DNA of 64,000 nucleotides from Candidatus Merdisoma merdipullorum (lineage in GTDB: Bacteria; Bacillota; Clostridia; Lachnospirales; Lachnospiraceae): assembly GCA_018715645.1 (NCBI GenBank), contig DVLE01000001.1:1-64000 (forward strand). The letters are read 5' to 3'. Both the position numbers and the translations under genes were made by a program. Shown piece after piece: positions 52,174 to 60,162 of the stretch. The notes under the pieces are model-generated. The model was not told the origin of the DNA. It did no database searches and worked only from the letters and a program-made list of their open reading frames with translations. How positions within the stretch are numbered: position 1 is the first letter of the stretch; every line of letters starts with the position of its first letter.

Positions 52174-53859
52174 TCACTTTATATTTTCAAGCTCCGCCCT
52201 TATCGTTTCTTCGTGTCGGCACAGATTCAGATATTTTCGATATAGCAAATCGTACCGTTCTTTATTCTGCGGATCCGGCATATATGTTTTTTCTATGCTT
52301 TCCGACATGTGGCCGCTGGCCGACAGGACATCCGGATAGATTCCTGCTGCTACCGCCGCATAAATAGCCGCTCCTGTGGCACAGCACTGTTCTGCCCTTG
52401 AAACCATGATCGGACGCTTTACCACATCCGCCAGCATTTGCATCATGTACGCTGATTTTTTTGCGACTCCTCCCACCGCTATGATATTGTCTATCTTCAG
52501 CCCTCTCGTCACCATTGCTTCCAGAATTCGCTTTGCGCCGAATACTGTCGCTGCGGCCAGAGCAGCATAGATCTGCGGAGCTGTCGAGCCCAGCGTCAAA
52601 CCGCTGATCATACCCTTCACTGAATCATTTGCCATCGGATACCTTCTTCCGTTAAACCACTCCAGTGCAATAATGTCCGGATCGGGTTGCTCCTCCAGAT
52701 TAATCTGCTCCAATCTGGCAATCACTTCTTTATAGTACTTCTTTTCTATATTCTCCTTTTCCGGTTCTGGTATATCCACAAGTTCTTTCAAAAAATCCTT
52801 TACCGGCCACATCATAATACGCCTGTACCAGGAAAAGACATCTCCAAAAGCTGCCTGCCCTGACTCAATCCCTACGTATCCTGGAATAATCGAGTTCTCT
52901 GCCTGTCCACAGATGTCCTGTACATCCTTTCCCCGCAAAATATCCCTTTCCTCTACCAGCATGTCTACTGTAGAGGTTCCAATTACCTTCACAAGGGTCC
53001 TCGGCTTAATCCCTGCCCCTACCGCTCCAGCGTGAGCATCAAAGGAACCGCTCCCAATAATCACATCTGTATGCAGTCCCAGGCGTTCCGCCCATTTTTC
53101 CGTAATCGTTCCAATATTTGTCCCAGCCGTTACCGGAGCTTTATAGGTATCCGCTATCTGAAGGAAATAAGAATCCACTTGCTCCAAAACATTTCTGGAA
53201 GGTAATCCGCCAAAATCACTGTGCCATAAGGCCTTATGTCCGGCTCCACACGCATTTCTTACCAATTCCCTCGGTGCAGTCTTACCAGTTAAAACAGCTG
53301 GAATCCAGTCGCTGTGTTCCACCCAGCTCGCCGCCGCCTCACATACTTTCGGAGCAGTGCGCTTTGCATGGAGAATTTTGGCCCACCACCATTCGGAAGA
53401 ATATTTTCCCTGAAATCTCGTGTAATCTTCCTGCTCAAAGCTGGAGAATATCTTATTGACTTCTTCCGCCTCCTCAATCGCCGAATGATCTTTCCACATA
53501 TAAAACATTGCGTCTGGATTGTTACAAAACTCATCCTTCAGCGCCAGAGGCGTTCCCTTCTCATCTACGGGAGCAGGTGTAGAGCCCGTGGTATCCACTG
53601 CAATTGCCTTCACACCGGCTGCAGCTTCCAGACCTGCTTCCTGCAGAGCCCTTTTTACGCAGTTCTCAAAGGCTTCCAGATAATCTAAGGGGTGTTGCCG
53701 AAATATAGATCTTCTAGAATCGCTGTATTTTCCCTCCATCCAGCGCACGTATTCGCACATCCCCTGCCCAACCGTCTCTCCTGTTTCCGTATCCATGATA
53801 ATTGCGCGAGCAGAATCGCTCCCAAAGTCCACGCCGATTACGAATTTTTTCCTGGTCAT
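52174..53859 (-). CDS. araB: ribulokinase-like FGGY kinase (AraB type)
   Basis: The 561-residue length and GVDFGSDSARAIIMDTETG, VDTTGSTPAPVDE, GSGSFDAHAGAVGAG and AVGGVAKKSAYMMQ fit the AraB branch of FGGY kinases, which phosphorylate L-ribulose and related ketopentoses. No araA or araD is in the window, so arabinose use from this locus alone is not shown. It is the first gene behind the promoter at 53920-53948 and is coupled to the ROK gene. Confidence 0.85.
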   Translation of the reverse strand: MTRKKFVIGVDFGSDSARAIIMDTETGETVGQGMCEYVRWMEGKYSDSRRSIFRQHPLDYLEAFENCVKRALQEAGLEAAAGVKAIAVDTTGSTPAPVDEKGTPLALKDEFCNNPDAMFYMWKDHSAIEEAEEVNKIFSSFEQEDYTRFQGKYSSEWWWAKILHAKRTAPKVCEAAASWVEHSDWIPAVLTGKTAPRELVRNACGAGHKALWHSDFGGLPSRNVLEQVDSYFLQIADTYKAPVTAGTNIGTITEKWAERLGLHTDVIIGSGSFDAHAGAVGAGIKPRTLVKVIGTSTVDMLVEERDILRGKDVQDICGQAENSIIPGYVGIESGQAAFGDVFSWYRRIMMWPVKDFLKELVDIPEPEKENIEKKYYKEVIARLEQINLEEQPDPDIIALEWFNGRRYPMANDSVKGMISGLTLGSTAPQIYAALAAATVFGAKRILEAMVTRGLKIDNIIAVGGVAKKSAYMMQMLADVVKRPIMVSRAEQCCATGAAIYAAVAAGIYPDVLSASGHMSESIEKTYMPDPQNKERYDLLYRKYLNLCRHEETIRAELENIK

Positions 53860-53894
53860 CCCGTTCCCCCATCATTTCTTGTGTATGTCAACTT

Positions 53895-53948
53895 ACTTAG
53901 TTCACTTAACTTAGTTCCAAGTATAGGTGAATTAACTGATAATGTCAA
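53895..53948 (-). promoter_or_regulatory. promoter of the araB-ROK-importer run with direct-repeat operator
   Basis: TTGACA (53943-53948) and TATACT (53920-53925) are 17 bp apart on the minus strand, near consensus. Just downstream, ACTTAGTT occurs twice with a 14-bp period (53895-53902 and 53909-53916, plus strand), a likely ROK or other repressor site over the transcript start. Confidence 0.75.
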
Positions 53949-54244
53949 TTATTTTCAGAAAATTATGTACAATTGCACAAATTTATTCATCATCACTATT
54001 CCTTTTTCACAAAAAACGCGACCATGTTCTTGAATTTTTTTCCTTTTTCTTTCATTTTTTTCTTTTTCTTTCGTCAAAAAATAAAAAAATGCAATATTCT
54101 TTCGTGGTTTTGACGAAATATTGTGAAACTGACGGAAACGAATCCTCCAAAACCAGAGGAACCAACATGGTTTTTCTCTCAGAATACTGTTACGATACCC
54201 TTGTCATTAAGGACACAAAAACCGAAATAAGGAGGTTCATTTTC
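53949..54244 (+). other. AT-rich divergent leader before the MsmK-type gene
   Basis: No gene is seen. TTTCGTCAAAA (54069-54079) and TTTTGACGAAA (54108-54118) are an 11-bp perfect inverted repeat 28 bp apart, with another TTTCGT between, and could be an operator or a stem. Long T and A runs surround it. No convincing -35/-10 pair was found for the rightward gene. Confidence 0.5.
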
Positions 54245-55348
54245 ATGGCAAGTGTTTCTTTACAAAATGTTAAAAAAGTATATCCGAATGGTTTTGAAGC
54301 CGTAAAAAATTTCTCTCTGGATGTGGAAGATAAGGAATTTGTGATTTTTGTCGGACCATCGGGATGTGGAAAATCAACAACTCTGCGTATGATCGCTGGT
54401 TTGGAAGAAATTACAGAGGGAGACCTGATTATAGATGGAAAACGGATGAATGATATGGCGCCCAAAGACAGAGATATTGCCATGGTCTTTCAAAACTACG
54501 CCCTATACCCTCATATGACAGTCCGGGAAAATATGGCGTTTGCATTAAAACTGCGCAAAACTCCGAAAGATGAAATTGAACGGCTGGTAAACGAAACAGC
54601 CAAAATTCTTGACCTGGAAAGTCTTCTGGATCGCAAACCAAAGCAGCTGTCTGGCGGGCAGCGCCAGCGCGTGGCGATGGGACGGGCAATTGTCCGCAAT
54701 CCCAAGGTCTTTCTAATGGATGAGCCTCTTTCCAATCTGGATGCAAAGTTGCGCGTCCAAATGCGTATTGAAATAGCCAAGCTCCATGAACGTCTGGGCG
54801 CTACGATTATCTACGTCACCCACGATCAAACAGAAGCTATGACGCTGGGTACCAGAATTGTCGTCATGAAAGACGGAATTATTCAGCAGGTAGATACCCC
54901 GCAAAACCTGTACAACAATCCTGCAAATCTTTTTGTGGCAGGCTTTATCGGTTCTCCTCAAATGAATTTCTTTGATGCCGAATGCAAGATCTCAGGAGAC
55001 GACGCTTTCTTGATGCTTGCCGGTTATGCACTTCCTCTTCCTCACGATAAAAGTATCGCTCTGAAAAACGGAGGTTACGATGGAAAAACAATTGTAATGG
55101 GAATCCGTCCTGAGAATATATCTGATGCCCGCCAGCACGATACAGACAGCGTCATTGCGGCTCCCGTCAAGGTATATGAACTTCTGGGCGCTGAAGTCTA
55201 TCTGTACGCTGAGCTGGAAGGCGCGAACATGACATCCCGCGTAAAATCCGAGACAACTGCCAAGACAGGAGATACTGTAGACTTTTACTTTGATGTGAAC
55301 AAAATTCATCTCTTTGATAAAGACACAGAAAGAGTTATTATGAATTAG
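54245..55348 (+). CDS. msmK: ABC sugar-importer ATPase (MsmK/UgpC type)
   Basis: This ATPase of ~367 residues has Walker A GPSGCGKST, signature LSGGQRQRVAMGRAI, Walker B VFLMDEPLSNLDAKLR and C-terminal OB-fold/TOBE regions (VMGIRPENISDARQ). MsmK-type ATPases serve several importers that lack their own, such as the one encoded at 47644-50884. The track's 53942 start runs through the leader; AAGGAGG 9 nt before the ATG at 54245 (MASVSLQNV) is the start. Confidence 0.94.
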   Translation: MASVSLQNVKKVYPNGFEAVKNFSLDVEDKEFVIFVGPSGCGKSTTLRMIAGLEEITEGDLIIDGKRMNDMAPKDRDIAMVFQNYALYPHMTVRENMAFALKLRKTPKDEIERLVNETAKILDLESLLDRKPKQLSGGQRQRVAMGRAIVRNPKVFLMDEPLSNLDAKLRVQMRIEIAKLHERLGATIIYVTHDQTEAMTLGTRIVVMKDGIIQQVDTPQNLYNNPANLFVAGFIGSPQMNFFDAECKISGDDAFLMLAGYALPLPHDKSIALKNGGYDGKTIVMGIRPENISDARQHDTDSVIAAPVKVYELLGAEVYLYAELEGANMTSRVKSETTAKTGDTVDFYFDVNKIHLFDKDTERVIMN

Positions 55349-55446
55349 TCTTTCTCTCCAAAAGACGTCTCAAAACGCTAACTTCATATAGAAGACGTAA
55401 TTTAATCACAACATGAAAATACGGCTTGATAAGCGTTGCGAAGACA

Positions 55447-55487
55447 AAAGACACCGCGAAAAGTATTTACCTTTTCGCGGTGTCTTT
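55447..55487. terminator. bidirectional terminator
   Basis: AAAGACACCGCGAAAAG and CTTTTCGCGGTGTCTTT are perfect complements (17 bp) around a 7-nt loop. It lies between the convergent msmK-type and uracil-DNA glycosylase genes. Confidence 0.82.
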
Positions 55488-55500
55488 GCGCACATTATTC

Positions 55501-56055
55501 TTAATCGGTACAGAGAGAAAGCTTCTCCCTAATCGCCGCAAAATCCTGCTTGCCTATCTCCATTTTTGAAGGATCCCGCAGCAAAGCTGAAGGATGATAA
55601 GTCGCCGTCAGAAAGCAGTTTTTTCGCTCTACCCAGGTTCCATGCTGCCTTGTGATACGGTAATCCGGGGCGATCAGTCTCTGTGCCGCCACCCTCCCCA
55701 GGCATACGATGATCCGCGGCTTCATCAGATACGTCTCATACTTCAGATGAGGCATACACGCTTCCTTTTCCTCCTCCAGAGGATCTCTGTTTCCCGGCGG
55801 ATGGCATTTCAGAATATTTGTGATATAAATCTCCTCCCGCCGAAGTTCCACCGAAGCCAGAAGCTCGTCCAGTATCTTTCCAGCCGGCCCCACAAACGGG
55901 ACTCCCGCCAAATCTTCCTGGCCTCCCGGCGCCTCCGCCACCAGCATCAGTTTTCCTTTATGGTCTCCCCTTCCCATGACCGGATGCCTCCTGGTCCGGC
56001 AGAGAGGGCAGGCCGTGCAGGCGTTTACATGCTGCTCGATTTCTTCCCAAGTCAT
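55501..56055 (-). CDS. uracil-DNA glycosylase, family 4 type (Fe-S)
   Basis: This enzyme of ~184 residues removes uracil from DNA. Cys residues in CTACPLC and in LKCHPPGNR ... EEKEACMPHL fit the four ligands of the Fe-S cluster. AEAPGGQED holds the active-site motif and HPSALLR the closing His. The track starts at 56088; GGAGG 6 nt before the ATG at 56055 (MTWEEIEQH) is preferred. Confidence 0.91.
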   Translation of the reverse strand: MTWEEIEQHVNACTACPLCRTRRHPVMGRGDHKGKLMLVAEAPGGQEDLAGVPFVGPAGKILDELLASVELRREEIYITNILKCHPPGNRDPLEEEKEACMPHLKYETYLMKPRIIVCLGRVAAQRLIAPDYRITRQHGTWVERKNCFLTATYHPSALLRDPSKMEIGKQDFAAIREKLSLCTD

Positions 56056-56108
56056 GAAATACCTCCATATTTTCTGTTCATACACCACAATAGTACCCCT
56101 GTACGTTT

Positions 56109-56687
56109 ATGAAATCAAGCATGATATATGTGGACGCAGCCGTGATAAACGATATGCTGACACGTCTGGCGAACGCCCCGAATGGAGGCAACAAACAACA
56201 GGTGGAATTTACGCTGATCGACGACAGAATACAGATGAATAGATTTCGTCATCTTGCCTATTCCCGAATGGAAGAATTGGCCGCGCAAGGAATTTATCCA
56301 AAGGGATTCGACAAAGAATCTTACGAAGACATGAAACATTGGGAAAAAACCGTCCGTCCCGATATGCTTTTCTGCGGAGCGCCGCATATCCTGATTCCTC
56401 ATGCGCCGTTAGGAAAGGGAGAACCAGTACAGGATGTGCTGATTGCCGGAACTTATTTTGAACTGCTTTGCGCCTCCCGTGGTCTTGGAGCCGCAATGCT
56501 GACATTTCCTCTCGGAGCATTGGAACAAATGCCGGAGATAAAAGCGATGCTGAATATTCCGCAGGACCATTATATCGGCATGATCATCGGTTTCGGTTAT
56601 CCAGAAATTCAATATGCGAGAGGCGTGCAGAAAGAAATAGACAAAGGCCGTATTCATCGGCTGAATTTTAATCGCCTCAAAAGATAA
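56109..56687 (+). pseudogene. N-terminally truncated nitroreductase-family gene
   Basis: The 192-residue frame matches the C-terminal two-thirds of a nitroreductase: LANAPNGGNKQQVEFTLIDD aligns with the usual 'APTGGNxQ' segment, and GTYFELLCASRGLGAAMLTF and IPQDHYIGMIIGFGYPEIQY follow. The first ~30 residues, with the conserved RRSxRxY FMN-binding stretch, are missing, and no ribosome-binding site precedes the ATG. It could be a remnant of a larger (for example ferredoxin-fused) gene. FMN binding is doubtful. Confidence 0.65.
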
Positions 56688-56692
56688 GTATG

Positions 56693-56732
56693 TACTTCCC
56701 CCTTTTCCTTTCTGCCGGAAACGGGGGAAGTA
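56693..56732. terminator. hairpin between convergent genes
   Basis: TACTTCCCCC and GGGGGAAGTA form a 10-bp stem; the loop folds again through TTTCC/GGAAA. It lies between the nitroreductase fragment and the spoVT stop. Confidence 0.65.
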
Positions 56733-56743
56733 TCGTCTTTTCA

Positions 56744-57292
56744 TCACTGTTCCATCTGGCGTCCCAGAAAATTTGCGGCGGCCAGAGCCAGCTTCTGTTC
56801 CACCTCTCCCATGCGTATTTTCGCATCGCGGCTGAATAGAGCCACGGCTCCAATCGCATCTCCTTCACTGATAATCGGGCAAATCGTCTCGGCAAAACAA
56901 TCCTCCAGCTCCTCTTCAATCAGGTTCACATATTTTCGCTCTCCCACTGCTGCCTGCACGTTTTCACGCTCCTGGATCATATCCTCCAGCTCCTGACTGA
57001 TTGCCTTGCCCATGTAATCCTTCTTCGCTCCGCCTGCGGCTGCTATCACCGCGTCATGATCTGTAATGCAGACCATAAGACCGGATACCTGAGCCAGACT
57101 TTCCGCATACTGCTTTGCAAATGTCCCCAGTTCTCCTATCGGAGAGTATTTTTTCAATATGATTTCACCTTCCCGGTCAGTGAAGATTTCCAGAGGATCT
57201 CCCTCCCGGATCCGAAGTGTCCTGCGGATTTCCTTGGGAATAACCACCCTTCCCAGATCATCGATCCTCCTGACTATTCCTGTAGCCTTCAT
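56744..57292 (-). CDS. spoVT: stage V sporulation protein T
   Basis: The 182-residue regulator has an N-terminal AbrB swapped-hairpin DNA-binding domain (MKATGIVRRIDDLGRVVIPK, EIRRTLRIREGDPLEIF) and a C-terminal GAF domain (~residues 60-180). SpoVT tunes late forespore genes under sigma-G. The length matches the family closely. GGAGGA precedes the ATG, and a sigma-G-like promoter lies upstream. It supports a spore-forming host. Confidence 0.97.
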   Translation of the reverse strand: MKATGIVRRIDDLGRVVIPKEIRRTLRIREGDPLEIFTDREGEIILKKYSPIGELGTFAKQYAESLAQVSGLMVCITDHDAVIAAAGGAKKDYMGKAISQELEDMIQERENVQAAVGERKYVNLIEEELEDCFAETICPIISEGDAIGAVALFSRDAKIRMGEVEQKLALAAANFLGRQMEQ

Positions 57293-57334
57293 AAAAATAT
57301 TCCTCCATTTACTGTGCTTTTACGATTCTGGAAA

Positions 57335-57364
57335 TAGTATTCTGTAAATGGCGGATTTTTATAC
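57335..57364 (-). promoter_or_regulatory. sigma-G-like promoter of spoVT
   Basis: GTATA (57360-57364) and AATACTA (57335-57341) are 18 bp apart on the minus strand. This fits the Bacillus sigma-G pattern (GHATR, 18 bp, CATWHTA) with one mismatch in the first -10 base. The expected transcript start is near 57328. Confidence 0.6.
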
Positions 57365-57812
57365 GTCCATGAAAATTATGGCATTGCTGTTCGCTCCGCT
57401 TACAATAACGATTCTCAATTCCATAAAAATAAGTGCGGCTTTCTGATTTTGCATCCGCAGGCTTTGACTGTGTGCTGCGGATGCTTGGCCGATTCCCTAG
57501 CAAGCTGATGGGACATGAAAATCATTAGCGCAGCTTAAGCTGCGGGATATTTATACCCAAAGGGCGCTTACCCTCGCGGCGCTCGCCAACCGGACGCGCG
57601 AGAGCAAGGTCAAGAGGGCGGCCTGGGCCGCAAGGTGAATTGGCTGGGGGGCAAGAGAGGGCGGCCTGGGCCGCAAGGTGAATTGGCCGGGGGCAATCAA
57701 GAATGAATTATGAATTTCAGAGGCTGCCCTTAGCTGACAAGGGTATCTATTTCTTGTCTTACAAATCACAGTCCAGTGTGATATGATGAAGAAAAAAGGG
57801 ATGGTTATAAAA
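57365..57812. other. gene-free gap with palindromes and a tandem repeat
   Basis: No gene is supported. It holds a stem GCATCCGCAG / CTGCGGATGC (57451-57460 with 57475-57484), a perfect 16-bp palindrome CGCAGCTTAAGCTGCG (57529-57544), and the 43-bp tandem repeat listed separately. It looks like remnants of a small mobile element. Confidence 0.6.
57614..57698. repeat. 43-bp tandem duplication containing a GC palindrome
   Basis: The first 30 bases of each unit are identical (57614-57643 and 57657-57686), starting GAGGGCGGCCTGGGCCGC. Each unit contains the palindrome GCGGCC-TG-GGCCGC. The ends differ by small changes. The ORF 57551-57769 is a by-product of this repeat. Confidence 0.85.
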
Positions 57813-59312
57813 ATGAAAGCGCTATATGACGCAGTTCAGATTCATAGGGAGGACAATGTCGCTGTAGCTGTGCGGCCTCTGTCTCAGGGCTGCCAGGTCA
57901 CTGTAGCCGGACAGGCCTACACGCTGCAAAACGAGATCCCCTTTGGGCACAAGTTCGCCTTACGCCCCATCGCTCAGGGAGAACGGGTCGTCAAATACGG
58001 GCACGGCATTGGCTATGCCCTCCAGCCTATCCGGACAGGGGAGTGGGTTCACGTTCATAACGTACGGACCTCTCTGTCCGGCCAGCTAAACTACGCTTAT
58101 GAGCCGGCGGCGACCTGCCGTGAGGATTTGGACGGCTGTCCTGATACTTTTGAGGGCTACTTCCGGTCGGATGGTTCTGTGGGCATCCGCAATGAGCTAT
58201 GGATCCTGCCGACAGTTTCCTGCGTCAACTCCACTGTCAGCACCATTGCCCAGGAGGCGCGGCTGCGGTACGCCGGACGCTGTGACGGCATCTACGCCTT
58301 TCCCCACAATTCCGGCTGCTCTCAGTTGGGAGACGATCACCTGATAACACAGCGGCTGCTGCGCAGCATTGTCAAAAATCCCAATGCCGGAGGCGTACTG
58401 CTGGTGAGTCTGGGCTGTGAGAACAACAACCTGGGCGAGTTCCTGCCTGTACTTGGCCCCGTGGATGAAGCCCGTGTAAAGTGGATGATTGCTCAGGAGA
58501 CGGAGGACGAGGTGGAGCACGCCCTGGAGCTGATTGGGCAGATTCTGGACGTCATGGAGCAGGATCACCGGCAGACGGCTCCGGCCTCCAAACTCCGCCT
58601 GGGCTTCAAGTGCGGAGGATCTGACGCCTTTTCCGGCATCACCGCTAATCCTTTGTGCGGCCGGATCTCAGACCGGCTCACCGCCCTTGGCGGCACGGCA
58701 GTTCTGACGGAGGTGCCGGAGATGTTCGGCGCTGAACAGCTTTTGATGAACCGCGCTGCCGACGAGGAGGTCTTTCAGAAAATAGTCCGCCTCATCAATG
58801 GCTTTAAGCAGTACTATATGGACTACAACCAGCCCATCTATGAAAACCCATCCCCAGGCAACAGGAAGGGTGGAATCACCACCCTGGAAGAAAAGTCCCT
58901 GGGCTGTATCCAGAAGGGCGGCGGTGCCGTCGTGACGGATACCCTGGACTATGGCCAGCAGTGCTCCAAACCGGGGTTGAATCTGATGACCGGGCCTGGC
59001 AATGACAGCGTCTCCCTCACAGATCTGCTGGCAGCCGGCGTACAGATCATCATCTTCACCACTGGCCGGGGCAACCCTCTGGGCTCGGCGGTACCGGTAA
59101 TCAAGGTAGCATCCAACAGCAGTCTCTATCGCCGCAAACCCGGCTGGATCGACTTCAATGCCGGAGAACTACTGGAAGGCAGCTCCAGCGATGAGGTTCG
59201 GGATCAACTGTGGCAGCTGCTTCTGGATACGGCTTCAGGACGGTATATTACCCGTAATGAGGAACAAAACAACCGGGAAATCATGATTTTTAAAAACGGC
59301 GTACTGCTGTAG
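57813..59312 (+). CDS. UxaA/altronate dehydratase-family enzyme
   Basis: This protein of ~499 residues has an N-terminal SAF domain (IPFGHKFALRPIAQGERVVK, GWVH-like GEWVHVHNV) and the UxaA core (GYFRSDGSVGIRNELWILPT, HNSGCSQLGDDHL, LGCENNNLG, GFKCGGSDAFSGITANPL). The family dehydrates altronate, galactarate or similar sugar acids with an Fe/metal centre. The track starts at 57783; the ATG at 57813 (MKALYDAVQIH) with AAGGGATGG 8 nt before is preferred. It stands alone here, without uxaB or uxaC, and by eye is richer in G/C at third positions than spoVT next to it. Confidence 0.87.
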   Translation: MKALYDAVQIHREDNVAVAVRPLSQGCQVTVAGQAYTLQNEIPFGHKFALRPIAQGERVVKYGHGIGYALQPIRTGEWVHVHNVRTSLSGQLNYAYEPAATCREDLDGCPDTFEGYFRSDGSVGIRNELWILPTVSCVNSTVSTIAQEARLRYAGRCDGIYAFPHNSGCSQLGDDHLITQRLLRSIVKNPNAGGVLLVSLGCENNNLGEFLPVLGPVDEARVKWMIAQETEDEVEHALELIGQILDVMEQDHRQTAPASKLRLGFKCGGSDAFSGITANPLCGRISDRLTALGGTAVLTEVPEMFGAEQLLMNRAADEEVFQKIVRLINGFKQYYMDYNQPIYENPSPGNRKGGITTLEEKSLGCIQKGGGAVVTDTLDYGQQCSKPGLNLMTGPGNDSVSLTDLLAAGVQIIIFTTGRGNPLGSAVPVIKVASNSSLYRRKPGWIDFNAGELLEGSSSDEVRDQLWQLLLDTASGRYITRNEEQNNREIMIFKNGVLL

Positions 59313-59363
59313 GTCCGGAAAAAAAGTCAAGAAAATTTGTGCCGCCTGACAAAAGGCGGCGGA

Positions 59364-60137
59364 ATGGAGCTTCCCATGCTTATCTTCCTGTCCGGCTTCG
59401 CCCCGTCGCTGCTTCTGGCTCTGCAGGCCAGCCGCCTCTGTGCCCGGAAGCAGACATTTCTCCTGAATATCCTTGCCGTTCTGTTTCCGGTATCTGAGAT
59501 CTGGAAACAGCTTTTGCTGACTCTTACAAACGGCGGCAGCTACCTCTGGTGGTACTTTCCCTTCCAGCTCTGCAGTATGCCGCTTTACCTGCTGCCGCTC
59601 CGGCAGCTCCTTGTGCTGCGGCTGCAGCGCAGCCGAAACCAGCAGGATGGACAGACGGTTGCCGCCCGCAGCCATGCCGTCTGCGCAGGCATGGTTTCCG
59701 TCCTCACAGATTTCCTTGCGGACTTCGGCCTGCTGGCCGGAAGCTTTGCCTTTGCGGACCAGACAGGCATGCGCTATGCGCTCCCGGCGCTGAGCGTCCA
59801 CAGCTATCTCTGGCATTTTGCGATGATCTTTCTGGGCTTCTTTCTGATATTCTCCCGAAAGCACTCCGGGATTCCCCTTCGTTTCCTTCGATCTGCCATT
59901 CTTTTCTTGCTGCTTTCAGGAATCGCGGAGCTACTGAATCTGCTGCTCCACAAGAAGGGCTCTATCGATATGTTCTATATTAGTCCCTGGAAACCGGCGA
60001 CGCAGGTGATTCTCCGCGATATTGCGGCCCGGATTGGGAGATGGCCGGAGATTCTGCTCTATCTGTGCCTGATTCTTGCAGGCGCGGGACTGATTCATAT
60101 TTTCTCCTGTTTACTTTGTTCCCGAAACCGCCCGTAA
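59364..60137 (+). CDS. YwaF/TIGR02206-like membrane protein
   Basis: This protein of ~257 residues has six to seven membrane helices and the family stretch WWYFPFQLCSMPLYLLPL, with FLADFGLLAGSFAF and a His pair in VHSYLWHFAMI. The function of YwaF-like proteins is unknown. The track starts at a TTG at 59337; the ATG at 59364 (MELPMLIFL) is more likely although its ribosome-binding site is weak. It follows the UxaA gene by 51 bp. Confidence 0.8.
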   Translation: MELPMLIFLSGFAPSLLLALQASRLCARKQTFLLNILAVLFPVSEIWKQLLLTLTNGGSYLWWYFPFQLCSMPLYLLPLRQLLVLRLQRSRNQQDGQTVAARSHAVCAGMVSVLTDFLADFGLLAGSFAFADQTGMRYALPALSVHSYLWHFAMIFLGFFLIFSRKHSGIPLRFLRSAILFLLLSGIAELLNLLLHKKGSIDMFYISPWKPATQVILRDIAARIGRWPEILLYLCLILAGAGLIHIFSCLLCSRNRP

Positions 60138-60162
60138 GGAGAGAGGTAAAAGGAAATGCGCA

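Noticed and set aside
57551-57769. 72-residue leftward ORF in the repeat gap
   Set aside because: Made by the 43-bp tandem repeat; no ribosome-binding site or conserved features.
57813-57828. cre-like sequence ATGAAAGCGCTATATG over the UxaA start codon
   Set aside because: It matches only the left half of the consensus and overlaps coding sequence; likely chance.
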